Positions 37,121 to 46,021 are shown, counted from the stretch's first letter. The stretch: DNA of 64,000 nt from Deltaproteobacteria bacterium (GCA_016713535.1 JADJOY010000016.1:173819-237818); one strand, 5' to 3'. The notes: generated by a model not told the origin, from the sequence alone. Program-made: numbers and translations.

Positions 37121-37574
37121 GCGCCCGACGGAGCGGGCGCGCTCCAGGCGATCGACTCCGCTCTGGAGGGCCCGCCTCCGGCGGGCCACGTTGACACCGC
37201 AGGAGGGGCACGCGTCGCGTGCCCGGCGATACGACGGTACCGACGCGTCTCCGACCGCGCGGATCCCGGTTCGATCCGCCGTGCAGGGATCGACGGGATC
37301 GTCGACGGGACGCCTACGCGTATCGCCGGTCGCGCGACGCGCGACCCTCCGGCCCCGGGGAATGGGGCACGCGTTCCGCTCGTTCCCCGGCGCCCGACGG
37401 AGCGGGCGCGCTCCACGAGACCGGGATCGCTCGGCTGGAGCGGCGGTGCTCCGTCACCGACCCGGCCCCATCCGCGGCCGCGAGGGACCGCGGCCCTCCA
37501 GCGCGGCATCGACCGGCCTGGAGGGCCGCGCTCCGTCGCGGCCGACCCGCGCCCGGGAGGGCTCACGCCCTCCC
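37121..37574. repeat. cluster of eight intergenic stem-loops including a REPIN-like pair
   Basis: The 547-bp gap 37091-37637 holds no gene. Perfect hairpins: GCGCCCG-ACGGAG (37121-37140), GGCCCGCC-TCC (37169-37187), GGGCACGCG-T (37206-37224), GCGCCCG-ACGGAG (37390-37409), CGGTG-CTCCGT (37444-37459), GGCCGCG-AGGGAC (37476-37495), GGCCGCG-CTCCGT (37524-37543) and GGGAGGG-CTCACG (37555-37574, then CTAC). The sixth and seventh face each other (CTCCAG...CTGGAG) and form a composite that recurs at 43479-43546. Confidence 0.8.
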
Positions 37575-37637
37575 CTACAACTTCTCCCCGTGCCGGACCT
37601 GCACGGAATGAGCGCGGGCGTCTGCGAGCCTGGAGAC

Positions 37638-38237
37638 ATGCTTCACCGCCTGCTGATCGCGCTCGTCGGGGCTCCGCTGCTCGCCGCCGCCCTCCTGGCC
37701 GCGAGCATCTGGCACGATTCGGCGCGCGACGACCGCGCGCCGAGCGATGCCGCGGTGGTCCTGGGCGCGGCGGTGTGGCCAGGAGGCCCGTCGCCGGTCT
37801 TCGAGGCGCGGATCCGCCACGCGGTCGATCTGCAGCGCGCGGGTCTGGTGCGCGTGATCGTGTTCACCGGCGGCGTCGGCGAGGGTGACGTGATCGCCGA
37901 GGCCGACGCGGGACGCGCCCTCGCGATCGCACTCGGCGTGCCCCCGGCGAGCATCCTCCTCGAGCGGCACTCGACGACCACCCTCGAGAACCTGCTGTTC
38001 GCCCGCGAGGTGGTGCGCCCCGCGCGCCTCGGCCGGCTCCTGATCGTGAGCGACCCGCTGCACCTGCCGCGAGCGCTGCGCATGGCGCGCGATCTCGGCC
38101 TCGACGCGCACCCGTCGCCCACGCCGTACACGCGCTACGTCAGCCCGCGCGCGCGGCTCCGGTTCCTGGCCCGCGAGGTCTATTACGACGCGAAGTACCG
38201 GCTGGGACTGGAGAAGGCGCGGACGACGGGTCCGTGA
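37638..38237 (+). CDS. DUF218 (YdcF/SanA-like) membrane-anchored protein
   Basis: 199 residues from ATG 37638 (GGAG three bases before; 37608 is another in-frame ATG). One N-terminal membrane segment (LIALVGAPLLAAALLAASIW), then the DUF218 domain: DAAVVLGAAVWPGGPSPVFEAR, VIVFTGGVGEGDVIAEAD, ILLERHSTTTLENLLFAREV, LLIVSDPLHLPRALRMARDLG. The family includes SanA and ElyC, linked to envelope integrity. The domain faces the periplasm. No partner gene is adjacent. Confidence 0.88.
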   Translation: MLHRLLIALVGAPLLAAALLAASIWHDSARDDRAPSDAAVVLGAAVWPGGPSPVFEARIRHAVDLQRAGLVRVIVFTGGVGEGDVIAEADAGRALAIALGVPPASILLERHSTTTLENLLFAREVVRPARLGRLLIVSDPLHLPRALRMARDLGLDAHPSPTPYTRYVSPRARLRFLAREVYYDAKYRLGLEKARTTGP

Positions 38238-38280
38238 CGGGCGGGTCGCGGACACGCGTGTACCGAGCGATCCCGATCCC

Positions 38281-38358
38281 GGGCGGGCTCGCGCCCGCCC
38301 CTACACTCCCGCACCGCGTGGCTGTGTAGGGGCGGGCGGCAGCACGCGCCGCCCGCCC
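38281..38358. repeat. two intergenic stem-loops
   Basis: GGGCGGG/CCCGCCC around CTCGCG (38281-38300, then CTAC), and an 11-bp stem GGGCGGGCGGC/GCCGCCCGCCC around AGCACGC (38330-38358, preceded by GTAG). They lie between convergent genes and could also act as terminators. Confidence 0.75.
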
Positions 38359-38425
38359 ATCGAACGGACGTAGAGCGGCGGGCGCCGAACAATCGGCCGC
38401 GCCGCCGCGTCGAAGCGCTACTGGC

Positions 38426-38977
38426 TCAGGCCGCCGTCTCGGGCTTCTCGGGCCAGCCGTGGAAGATGCTGCCGGCGACGTTGTGGAGGTTCGTATAGCC
38501 CTTGGCGTTGGCCAGGAACTCGCACGCCGCCGACGAGCGCGCGCCCGCGGCGCAGTGCACGATCACGTTGGGCGCGTCCTTGGGAACCTCGGTGAAGCGC
38601 TTCTCGATCTGGTCGACGGGGATGTGGATGGCACCCGCGACGTGGCCGGCGCGCCACTCGTCGTAGGTCCGCACGTCGACCACCACGGAGCCCGGCGACT
38701 CCTTGAAGATCTGGTAGGCCTTGGCGCCGTCGATGTCGTCGTAGAGCCGGCCTTCGAGCACCATCGACGGGTTGACGCCCTTCCCGGCGGCGAGCGCCGC
38801 CACCTGGCCCTTGAGCACCTTGAGCTCGCTCGACAGCTCTTCCTTGAGGTTGGTGACTGCCGAGTCCTTGTAGCGAAGATCGCTCTCGAGACGCTCGATC
38901 CGGCCAGCGGCGGCGCTGGCGGTCTTGAAGGCATACGCGGCGGCGCCGAGCGCCACCAGCAACAGGAACGTGTACAT
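38426..38977 (-). CDS. membrane-anchored rhodanese-domain protein
   Basis: 183 residues. N-terminal anchor (MYTFLLLVALGAAAYAF), a short coiled coil (RIERLESDLRYKDSAVTNLK), then a rhodanese domain: DDIDGAKAYQIF, VVVDVRTYDEWRAGHVAGA, and active-site loop VIVHCAAGARSS with Cys142. Likely handles persulfide sulfur or thiols at the membrane. It is divergent from the DsbD gene across 130 bp, and a redoxin gene follows DsbD, suggesting a shared envelope thiol-redox role. Confidence 0.92.
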   Translation of the reverse strand: MYTFLLLVALGAAAYAFKTASAAAGRIERLESDLRYKDSAVTNLKEELSSELKVLKGQVAALAAGKGVNPSMVLEGRLYDDIDGAKAYQIFKESPGSVVVDVRTYDEWRAGHVAGAIHIPVDQIEKRFTEVPKDAPNVIVHCAAGARSSAACEFLANAKGYTNLHNVAGSIFHGWPEKPETAA

Positions 38978-39107
38978 GACGACCCTCCCCCCGGTTGAAC
39001 GCGCGAAGGTAATCGCCGGCGAATCCGGGGCGCAAACCCGGGTGGCGCGCGGCGTCGCGCCTTGTATGCCCGCCGCGCCGGGCGCTACGTTGCCCGCGGG
39101 TCGTACC

Positions 39108-41414
39108 GTGAACATTCGTGCCGCGCGCTGCGCGCTCGCCGCCCTCGCCTTCGGCGTGGCGTCGGTCGTGGCCGCGGGGTCGTCCGCCAGCGCGGCGCCC
39201 CGGGGCCACGTCGCCGCGTCGCTGCTCTCCGAGGCCGCGTCGATCGAGCCGGGCCGGCCGTTCTGGGTGGCGATCGAGCTGCGCCACGACGAGCACTGGC
39301 ACACCTACTGGAAGAACCCCGGCGACTCGGGTCTCGCGACCCAGATCGAGTGGGCGCTGCCCGCCGGCTTCCGTGCGGGCGAGATCCAGTGGCCGTTCCC
39401 GGGGCACATCGACGACGGCCCCCTCACCAGCTACGGCTACACGGGGCGCACCCTGCTGCCGGTCGAGGTCACGCCGGCTGCGGATGCGGCGCCCGGCCCG
39501 GTGAAGCTCGCCGGCCACGTGTCGTGGCTCGAGTGCGCCGACATCTGCGTCCCCGGCTCCGCCGACGTCTCGCTCACGGTGCCGGTGAAGCCGGGCGGCG
39601 GGGCACCCCTCGACGAGAAGCGCGCTCCCGAGTTCGCCGAGTGGCGCGCGCGGCTGCCGCTCGACGGCGCGGCGCTCGGCTACTCCTTCGCGGGCCGCTT
39701 CGACGACGCGACCCTCGAGGTCGACGTGACGCCGCCCGCGTGGATGACGAGCGGGGTCGGGAGCGCCGAGCTCTATCCGGCGAGCGCCGAGGTGATCCAG
39801 CACGCCGCCGCCCAGCAGTGGAAGGAAGACACCAAGCCGTTCCAGATCCGGGCGCCCCGCACCACCGCGTTCGACACCACGCCGACCCAGCTCGCGGGCG
39901 TGCTGGTGTCGGCGAACGGGTGGCGCGGCGCGGGCTCGGAACGCGCGATCGCCTTCGACGTCCCGCTGGCACGCAGCGCCGCGGCGCTCGCACCCGTCAC
40001 GCCCGGTGCCGCGGCCGCCGCCGGGCCCGGTGCCGCGACGAGCGTGGCCGCCGGCCCCGCCACCCGCGTCCACGCGTCCGACGCGAGCGCCACACCTGGC
40101 GCAGCGACGGCGGGCGCGGCGCTGAGCCTGCCCGCGGCGCTCGTGTTCGCGCTCCTCGGTGGGCTGATCCTCAACCTGATGCCGTGTGTGTTCCCGGTGC
40201 TGTCGCTCAAGGTGCTGGGGTTCGTGCAGCAAGCGCACCATCACCGCCGCGTCGCCATCGAGCACGCGCTGGTGTTCGCGGTCGGCGTGCTGGTCTCGTT
40301 CTGGGTGCTCGCGGGGGCGTTGATCGCGCTGCGCGCGGGCGGCGCGATGCTCGGCTGGGGCTTCCAGCTCCAGTCGCCGCCGTTCGTGGTCGCGCTCGCG
40401 GCGCTCTTCTTCGCGATGGCGCTCAACCTCTTCGACGTCTTCGAGATCAGCGGCGCGGCGGTGACGTCGAAGGCCAGCTCGGCCTCGGCGCGCGCCGGCT
40501 GGATGGGCTCGTTCCTGAGCGGCTGCCTCGCCACCGTGGTCGCCACGCCGTGCACCGCGCCGTTCATGGGCGCGGCCCTCGGCTTCGCGCTCGCGCAACC
40601 GGCGTGGGTGGCGCTCGCGATCTTCACCGCGCTCGGCGTGGGGATGGCGCTGCCCTACGTGGTGCTGGTCAGCTCGCCCCACCTCATGCGACTCATCCCC
40701 AGGCCCGGCGAGTGGATGAACTCGGTCCGCCACGCGATGGGCTTCCTGCTCCTGGCCACGGTCGTCTGGCTGGCGTGGGTGCTCGGCAAGCAAGCCGGCA
40801 ACGACGCGGTCATCACGCTGCTCGGGTCGCTGTGGGTGATCGGCGTCGGGCTCTGGATCGCGGGGCGGTGGGGATCGATCGTGGCGAGCGACACCAGCCG
40901 GCTGGTGTCGCGATTCGCCGCCGTCGCCCTGAGCGCGCTCGGCTTGTGGTTCGCGATTTCCCACATCGACCCGGAGTGCAGCGCGGCCTCGCCCGACTCG
41001 CCCGCGTGCCAGATCCGCGCGCCTGCGCAGACCCGGAAGCCGGTCCAAGAGGGCTCGACCACCTGGGAGCCGTGGTCCGAGGAGCGCGTCGCGCAGGCCC
41101 TCGCCGCCGGCCAGCACGTGCTGGTCGACGCCACCGCGGCGTGGTGCCTGAGCTGCCAGGTGAACGAGAAGGTGGCGCTCTCGACCAGCGCGGTGCAGGC
41201 CGCGCTCGCCGACAAGGGTGTGGTCACGCTGCGCGCCGACTGGACCCATCGCGACGAGAAGATCACCCGCTGGCTCGGGTCGTTCGGCCGCGCCGGCGTG
41301 CCGCTCTACGTCCTCTACGGCGTGAACCCCGGCGGGCGTGAGCCCGAGACGGTGGTGCTGCCCGCGGTGCTCACGCCGCAGATCGTCCTCGACGCCCTCG
41401 CGCGTCTCTCCTGA
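39108..41414 (+). CDS. DsbD-family protein-disulfide reductase (thiol:disulfide interchange)
   Basis: About 768 residues from GTG 39108 (ATG 39066 would add 14). After a signal peptide (ALAALAFGVASVVAAGSSASA) comes a periplasmic DsbC-like domain with Cys in SWLECADICVPGS, then an Ala/Pro-rich linker. The central membrane domain has eight-helix character with the paired catalytic motifs LMPCVFPVLSLK and VVATPCTAPFMGAALG. The C-terminal thioredoxin domain carries AAWCLSCQVNEK. It moves electrons from cytoplasmic thioredoxin across the membrane to periplasmic thiol proteins. The redoxin gene 53 bp downstream is a probable acceptor. Confidence 0.95.
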   Translation: MNIRAARCALAALAFGVASVVAAGSSASAAPRGHVAASLLSEAASIEPGRPFWVAIELRHDEHWHTYWKNPGDSGLATQIEWALPAGFRAGEIQWPFPGHIDDGPLTSYGYTGRTLLPVEVTPAADAAPGPVKLAGHVSWLECADICVPGSADVSLTVPVKPGGGAPLDEKRAPEFAEWRARLPLDGAALGYSFAGRFDDATLEVDVTPPAWMTSGVGSAELYPASAEVIQHAAAQQWKEDTKPFQIRAPRTTAFDTTPTQLAGVLVSANGWRGAGSERAIAFDVPLARSAAALAPVTPGAAAAAGPGAATSVAAGPATRVHASDASATPGAATAGAALSLPAALVFALLGGLILNLMPCVFPVLSLKVLGFVQQAHHHRRVAIEHALVFAVGVLVSFWVLAGALIALRAGGAMLGWGFQLQSPPFVVALAALFFAMALNLFDVFEISGAAVTSKASSASARAGWMGSFLSGCLATVVATPCTAPFMGAALGFALAQPAWVALAIFTALGVGMALPYVVLVSSPHLMRLIPRPGEWMNSVRHAMGFLLLATVVWLAWVLGKQAGNDAVITLLGSLWVIGVGLWIAGRWGSIVASDTSRLVSRFAAVALSALGLWFAISHIDPECSAASPDSPACQIRAPAQTRKPVQEGSTTWEPWSEERVAQALAAGQHVLVDATAAWCLSCQVNEKVALSTSAVQAALADKGVVTLRADWTHRDEKITRWLGSFGRAGVPLYVLYGVNPGGREPETVVLPAVLTPQIVLDALARLS

Positions 41415-41467
41415 AACGTTCGACGAACGTCCCGTCCCCCCTCCGGAACGGAAAGGTTGGCCACACC

Positions 41468-42079
41468 ATGAAGCGCATTCGATCGGGGGCGAGCGCCGCG
41501 TTGCTCGCGGCACTCGCCCTGATGCCACGCGTGGCACTCGCCGAGGCCGTGATCGGCAAGCCCGCGCCCGCGTTCTCGCTGCCCGACACCAACGGCCACA
41601 CGGTGACCCTCGCCGAGCAACAGGGGAAGTGGGTGGTCCTCGAGTGGACCAACCCCGAGTGCCCGTTCGTGAAGAAGCAATACGGCAAGGGGAACATGCA
41701 GAAGCTCCAGGAGACCTACACCGGCAAGGGCGTGACGTGGCTCTCGATCGGCTCGTCCGCCCCCGGCAAGGAAGGGAACTACCCGCCGGCCAGGTGGAAC
41801 GAGATCCAGAAGGAGCGCAACGCCCACCCCACCGCCACCCTCCTCGACCCCGACGGCGCGGTCGGCCGGTCCTATGGCGCCAAGACCACGCCCCACATGT
41901 TCGTGATCGACCCGACCGGGACCCTGGTCTACCAGGGTGCGATCGACGATCATTCGTCGCCGTTCGGCGATCCCGCCGACGCCAAGAACCACGTCGCGGC
42001 GGCCCTCGACGAGGGGATTAGCGGCAAGCCGGTGACGACGGCGTCGACCAAGCCGTACGGTTGCAGCGTCAAGTACTGA
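41468..42079 (+). CDS. periplasmic thioredoxin-like redoxin
   Basis: 203 residues with a cleavable signal peptide (ALLAALALMPRVALAEA). AhpC/TSA-type thioredoxin fold: IGKPAPAFSLPDTNGHTVTL, WVVLEWTNPECPFVKKQYG (a single active Cys, C-P-F-V), KTTPHMFVIDPTGTLVYQG with the cis-Pro, and a second Cys in the C-terminal KPYGCSVKY. Single-Cys redoxins of this kind are often reduced by DsbD-type systems. Operon with dsbD upstream. Confidence 0.92.
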   Translation: MKRIRSGASAALLAALALMPRVALAEAVIGKPAPAFSLPDTNGHTVTLAEQQGKWVVLEWTNPECPFVKKQYGKGNMQKLQETYTGKGVTWLSIGSSAPGKEGNYPPARWNEIQKERNAHPTATLLDPDGAVGRSYGAKTTPHMFVIDPTGTLVYQGAIDDHSSPFGDPADAKNHVAAALDEGISGKPVTTASTKPYGCSVKY

Positions 42080-42104
42080 GCGAAACGAAGCGGGAGGACG
42101 GCAC

Positions 42105-43433
42105 GTGATCGGGTGGCTCTTCTTGTTCGGCAGCCTGGTGGGAGCGTGGTTCACCTACAACGCGTTCCGGCCGATCTACGCGCCCGCGAAGGTCGCGGTG
42201 GTGAGCTTCTTCGCCGGCTGGCTCACCAACGAGCTGGTGCTGCACCACCTCGTCTGGCAGATGGCGATGGCGGCCGGCTTCCTCGCGCTCGGCGCCTTGC
42301 AGACACCGGCCGGCTACTTCGGGCTCGCCATCACGATGGCGTCGTGGGTGGGGCTCGCCGAGCTCTACCGGCGATCCACGCTCGCCGAGGGCGCGGTCGA
42401 GAAGGCGCTCGTCGCCTCGCTCGGTGAAAGCTACCGGAGCCAGATCGATCCGACGGTCGGCCACGACAAGGCGCCATCGATCGACTGGCGTCAGCTCGCG
42501 AATCCCTTCCCGATCCACCACCCCGAGGTGAAGCGGATCCGAGACATCGTCTTCCGCCGTACCGCGGGCATCAACCTGAAGCTCGACGTCTACCACCGGC
42601 GCGACCTGCCCACGGGCGCGCCGGTGCTCCTCTACATCCACGGTGGCGGGTGGGTGATCGGCAGCAAGAACGAGCAGGGCCTGCCGCTCATGACGCACAT
42701 GGCGTCGCGTGGCTGGGTGTGCATCAACGCCAACTACCGGCTCGCGCCGCACGGCACCATGCCCGAGCCGGTGATCGACCTGAAGCACGCGATCAAGTGG
42801 ATCCGCGAGCACGCCGGGGAGTACGGCGGCGACCCGAGCTTCCTGGTGGTGTCGGGCGGCTCGGCGGGAGGACATCTGGCGGCGCTGGTGGCGCTCACGG
42901 CCAACGACCGCGAGCTCCAGCCAGGCTTCGAGAACGTCGACACGCGGGTCTCCGGCGCGATCCCGATCTACGGTGTCTACGACCTCGCCGACCGCCACGG
43001 ACTGTGGCCGCACCGCGACCTCGACAAGCTCATGGAGAGCTACGTGATGAAGGTGTCGCGGTCGGAGGCGCCGCACGCCTACGACAAGTACTCGCCGATC
43101 ATGCGGATCACCCCGGAGGCGCCGCCGTGCCTGGTGATCCACGGCGCGCTCGACACCCTGGTGCCGGTCGAGGACGCGCGGCGGTTCGCGGACAAGCTAC
43201 GACGGACGTCCAAGGCGCCGGTCGTGTACGCGGAGATCCCCGGCGCTCAGCACGCGTTCGAGATCTTCCCGTCGCTGCGCGCGCTCTCGGTGATCCACGG
43301 CATGGAGCGCTTCCTCGCGTACCTGCTGAGCGAGCACAAGCGCGCGGCGGCGCGGGCCGCTGCCGCGCCGCCGCCGAGCACGCCACCCACGCTGACGCCG
43401 CCCGCGCCGCTCGGCCCGCCCGCGCTGGCGTAG
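42105..43433 (+). CDS. membrane-anchored alpha/beta hydrolase of the HSL/esterase family
   Basis: 442 residues, GTG 42105 preceded by GGGAGGA. The first ~110 residues form a membrane domain of three to four segments (MIGWLFLFGSLVGAWFTY, LVWQMAMAAGFLALGALQ). The catalytic domain has HSL motifs: oxyanion HGGG in LLYIHGGGWVIGS, nucleophile in VSGGSAGGHLAAL, acid in LVIHGALDTLVPVED and His in PGAQHAFEIF. The C-terminus is a Pro/Ala-rich tail (PPPSTPPTLTPPAP). Acts on short acyl esters of an unknown lipid or polymer. Third gene of the dsbD operon by spacing. Confidence 0.88.
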   Translation: MIGWLFLFGSLVGAWFTYNAFRPIYAPAKVAVVSFFAGWLTNELVLHHLVWQMAMAAGFLALGALQTPAGYFGLAITMASWVGLAELYRRSTLAEGAVEKALVASLGESYRSQIDPTVGHDKAPSIDWRQLANPFPIHHPEVKRIRDIVFRRTAGINLKLDVYHRRDLPTGAPVLLYIHGGGWVIGSKNEQGLPLMTHMASRGWVCINANYRLAPHGTMPEPVIDLKHAIKWIREHAGEYGGDPSFLVVSGGSAGGHLAALVALTANDRELQPGFENVDTRVSGAIPIYGVYDLADRHGLWPHRDLDKLMESYVMKVSRSEAPHAYDKYSPIMRITPEAPPCLVIHGALDTLVPVEDARRFADKLRRTSKAPVVYAEIPGAQHAFEIFPSLRALSVIHGMERFLAYLLSEHKRAAARAAAAPPPSTPPTLTPPAPLGPPALA

Positions 43434-43448
43434 TACCGGCCGGAGCGG

Positions 43449-44147
43449 CGGTGCTCCGGCACCGATCCATCCCGCCTCGGCCGCGAGGGACCGCGGCCCT
43501 CCAACGCGGCATCGAACGGCCTGGAGGGCCGCGCTCCGTCGCGGCCGGGGGATCGATCCCGATCGATGGCGATCCCGGGCGGGCTCACCCCCGCCCCGAC
43601 GCTCCCGCGGCTCGGCCCCGCTGTGTACGGGCGACCGTCAGGCCGACACGTTCGCACCGATCGTGATCGAGCGCCGTGGCAACACGGCCTGGAGGGCCGC
43701 GCTCCGTCGCGGCCGGGGATCGATCCCGATCGATGGCGATCCCGGCGGGCTCACCCCGCCCCGACGCTCCCGCGGTTCGGCCCCGCTGTGTACGCGCGAC
43801 CGTCAGGCCGACACGTTCGCACCGATCGTGATCGAGCGCCGTGGCAACACGGCCTGGAGGGCCGCGCTCCGTCGCGGCCGAGGGATCGATCCCGATCGAT
43901 GGCGATCCCGCGCGGGCTCACCCCCGCCCCGACGCTCCCGCGTTTCGGCCCCGCTGTGTACGGGCGACCGTCAGGCCGACACGTTCGCACCGATCGTGAT
44001 CGAGCGCCGTGGCAACACGGCCTGGAGGGCCGCGCTCCGTCGCGGCCGAGGGATCGATCCCGATCGATGGCGATCCCGGGCGGGCTCACCCCCGCCCCGA
44101 CGCTCCGCGGTTCGGCCCCGCTGTGTACGGGCGACCGGCCGGCGCCT
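43449..44147. repeat. REPIN-like composite and tandem array of ~167-bp units
   Basis: After the hydrolase stop come CGGTG-CTCCGG-CACCG (43449-43464), a 68-bp composite GGCCGCG-AGGGAC-CGCGGCC facing GGCCGCG-CTCCGT-CGCGGCC (43479-43546), and then tandem copies of the unit starting CTGGAGGGCCGCGCTCCGTC at 43521, 43689, 43854 and 44022 (periods 168, 165, 168). Each unit also has GGGCTCACCCCCGCCCCGAC and GCGACCGTCAGGCCGACACG. The last copy stops at the dedA stop codon. No gene is seen here. Confidence 0.85.
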
Positions 44148-44818
44148 CACTCGGCAGCGGGCTTCGCCGCCGGCTGCGGGTTGCGCTTGGCGCGGACGAA
44201 CTCGACCACCAGCGGCAACACCGAGACGCCGATGATGCCGAGGATCACCAGCTCGAAGTTCTGCTTCACGACCGGGATGTTGCCGAAGAGCTTGCCGGCG
44301 GCGAGGCAGATCGTCACCCACAAGATGCCGCCGACGATGTTGAAGCTGCCGAACCGCGAGTACGCCATGTTGCCGATGCCGGCCACGAACGGCGCGAAGG
44401 TCCGGATGATCGGCACGAACCGCGCGAGGATGATCGTCTTGCCGCCGTGCACCTCGTAGAACTCCTGGGTGCGCAACAGGTGCTTCTTGTTGAGCCAGAT
44501 CGAGTCTTCCTTGGTGAAGACCTTCGGCCCCAGGTAGCGCCCGATCGCGTAGTTGACCGCGTCACCCAGGATCGCCGCCGCGGTCATCGAGATCCACAGG
44601 ATCTCGATCCGGATCGGCGAGCCCTCGATCGCGCTCAGGGCGCCGGCCGCGAAGAGCAGCGAGTCGCCCGGCAGGAACGGCGTCACGACCAGCCCCGTCT
44701 CGCAGAACACGATCGCGAAGAGCACCAGGTAGAGCCACGGACCGAGCTGCCCCGCGAAGTCGTTGAGGTGCTTGTCGAGGTGCAGAAAGAGATCGATCGC
44801 GGCGTGGATCAATTCCAT
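44147..44818 (-). CDS. DedA-family membrane protein
   Basis: 223 residues from ATG 44818. Membrane protein with LGPWLYLVLFAIVFCETGLV, PFLPGDSLLFAAGALSAIEG (the re-entrant acidic motif ETGLVVTPFLPGDS) and the second signature ILARFVPIIRTFAPFVAGIG. DedA proteins are undecaprenyl-phosphate or lipid transporters needed for envelope homeostasis. The stop codon abuts the tandem repeat array. Monocistronic. Confidence 0.95.
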   Translation of the reverse strand: MELIHAAIDLFLHLDKHLNDFAGQLGPWLYLVLFAIVFCETGLVVTPFLPGDSLLFAAGALSAIEGSPIRIEILWISMTAAAILGDAVNYAIGRYLGPKVFTKEDSIWLNKKHLLRTQEFYEVHGGKTIILARFVPIIRTFAPFVAGIGNMAYSRFGSFNIVGGILWVTICLAAGKLFGNIPVVKQNFELVILGIIGVSVLPLVVEFVRAKRNPQPAAKPAAE

Positions 44819-44982
44819 GGAGAGACCACTCCTGCGTGGGGGAATCGCGCGGTTTACCCGCCGTGCCGAGCGCACGGCAACCGCGCGGACGAGGCCCGCC
44901 TAGGTCGTGCCCCGCGAAGCTCCTGACCACGGCGCGCGCCAGCGGCGCGCCGACGAGCGCAGCGAGTCGGCTTGGGGGTGGG

Positions 44983-45035
44983 GCCCCGCAAAAACCAACG
45001 CTTTTTTGCGGGGCGGGGGTCTGGAACAGACCCCC
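44983..45035. terminator. two adjacent stem-loops between convergent-spaced genes
   Basis: GCCCCGCAAAAA pairs with TTTTTTGCGGGGC around CCAACGC (44983-45014), and GGGGGTCT pairs with AGACCCCC around GGAAC (45015-45035). The A/T-rich inner stem gives a U-run on either strand. It sits 3' of the inositol-phosphatase gene on the minus strand and is the most terminator-like structure in the window. The rest of the gap 44819-45048 holds no gene. Confidence 0.7.
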
Positions 45036-45048
45036 GAGAAAGCATCGT

Positions 45049-45861
45049 TCAGCGCGCGAGCGGGACGAAGCAGGGGCGCAGGGCGGCGATGGCGCTCGGG
45101 TGGCCGATGAGCACGTCGCCGTCGCATCTCTCGCCCTCGACCATGCGCGTGTAGTCGATCGGCCGGCCGTCCATGGTGTGGACCTCGACCCCCACCCGCG
45201 CCGCGATCGCGTGCGCGCCGGCGACGTCCCAGATCCACGGCGCCAGCAGGTGCGCCGCCGTGGCGCCGCGGCGCGCGCCGACCAGCGCCACGTGGAGCGC
45301 GGCGCTGCCGTAGCCGCGGCAGCGCCCGGGGTAGCCGGAGAGCTGGTAGCGCAGGTGGGCCTTCGAGTCGATCAGCAGCGCGGAGCGCTCGTCGACGGCG
45401 ACCGTCGCGTCGGCGGCGAACGGCTCGAGCGGCGTCGCGTTGGAGAAGGCCGGCGTCGCGGGATCGAGATCGGCCAGGAAGGTGGTCTCCCAGATCGGCG
45501 CGTGGACGATCCCACCCACCGGGCGCGCCGCGCGGTCGAGCACGCCGATCGCGATGCACCACCCCGGGTGGCGCGCCGCGAACGACTCGGTGCCGTCGAT
45601 CGGATCGATCGCGAAGGTGAGCTCCGCCGTGGCCGCCGCCGCTCCCACGCCGCCCTCCTCGCCCACGATCCGCGCGTCCGGCCAGCGCTCGCCGATCGCC
45701 CGCCGGAGCAGCTCCTCGACCTTGCGGTCGGCCTCGGTGACGATCGTCGAGTCCGCCTTGAGCTGGGTGCCGAGACTCACCTCGCCGCGGTAGTAACGGA
45801 GCGCGAGGCGCGCGGCCTCCTCGACGGCCGGCAACAGGTCACGGAGCGAGCGAGCGGGCAC
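45049..45861 (-). CDS. inositol monophosphatase/CysQ-family phosphatase
   Basis: 270 residues. Metal-site motifs of the FIG superfamily: IVGEEGGVG (Glu), FAIDPIDGTESFAARHPGW (D-P-I-D-G-T) and LLAPWIWDVAGAHAIAARVG (W-D-x-A-G). Hydrolyses a phosphate ester such as inositol-1-phosphate or 3'-phosphoadenosine-5'-phosphate, Mg-dependent and cytoplasmic. Motifs do not separate IMPase from CysQ; the short spacing and lack of a membrane segment leave both open. Terminator follows. Confidence 0.92.
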   Translation of the reverse strand: MPARSLRDLLPAVEEAARLALRYYRGEVSLGTQLKADSTIVTEADRKVEELLRRAIGERWPDARIVGEEGGVGAAAATAELTFAIDPIDGTESFAARHPGWCIAIGVLDRAARPVGGIVHAPIWETTFLADLDPATPAFSNATPLEPFAADATVAVDERSALLIDSKAHLRYQLSGYPGRCRGYGSAALHVALVGARRGATAAHLLAPWIWDVAGAHAIAARVGVEVHTMDGRPIDYTRMVEGERCDGDVLIGHPSAIAALRPCFVPLAR

Positions 45862-46021
45862 GGGTGGCTCCCAGGGCGAGACAAGGGGTCCAACCGTGGG
45901 AACCTATCGTGCCGAACGAAGGACTGGCGTGTGGTTTGTCACGGCACACCGAGCTTGCTCGGCGGTAGGACGTTCGCCGATGATCGGCGCCCATTCGTCA
46001 TCCCACCCCCGTGGAGCTTCC

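Noticed and set aside
37262-37279. tRNA T-arm-like GGTTCGATCC
   Set aside because: No acceptor stem, anticodon arm or CCA context; it lies in a hairpin cluster.
38418-41537. Very long minus-strand open frames opposite dsbD and other genes
   Set aside because: They mirror the codon pattern of the true plus-strand genes (high G+C third positions) and contain no domain motifs.
43521-44147. CRISPR-like array
   Set aside because: The ~167-bp units repeat whole, with no short direct repeat plus unique spacer structure, and no cas gene is nearby.
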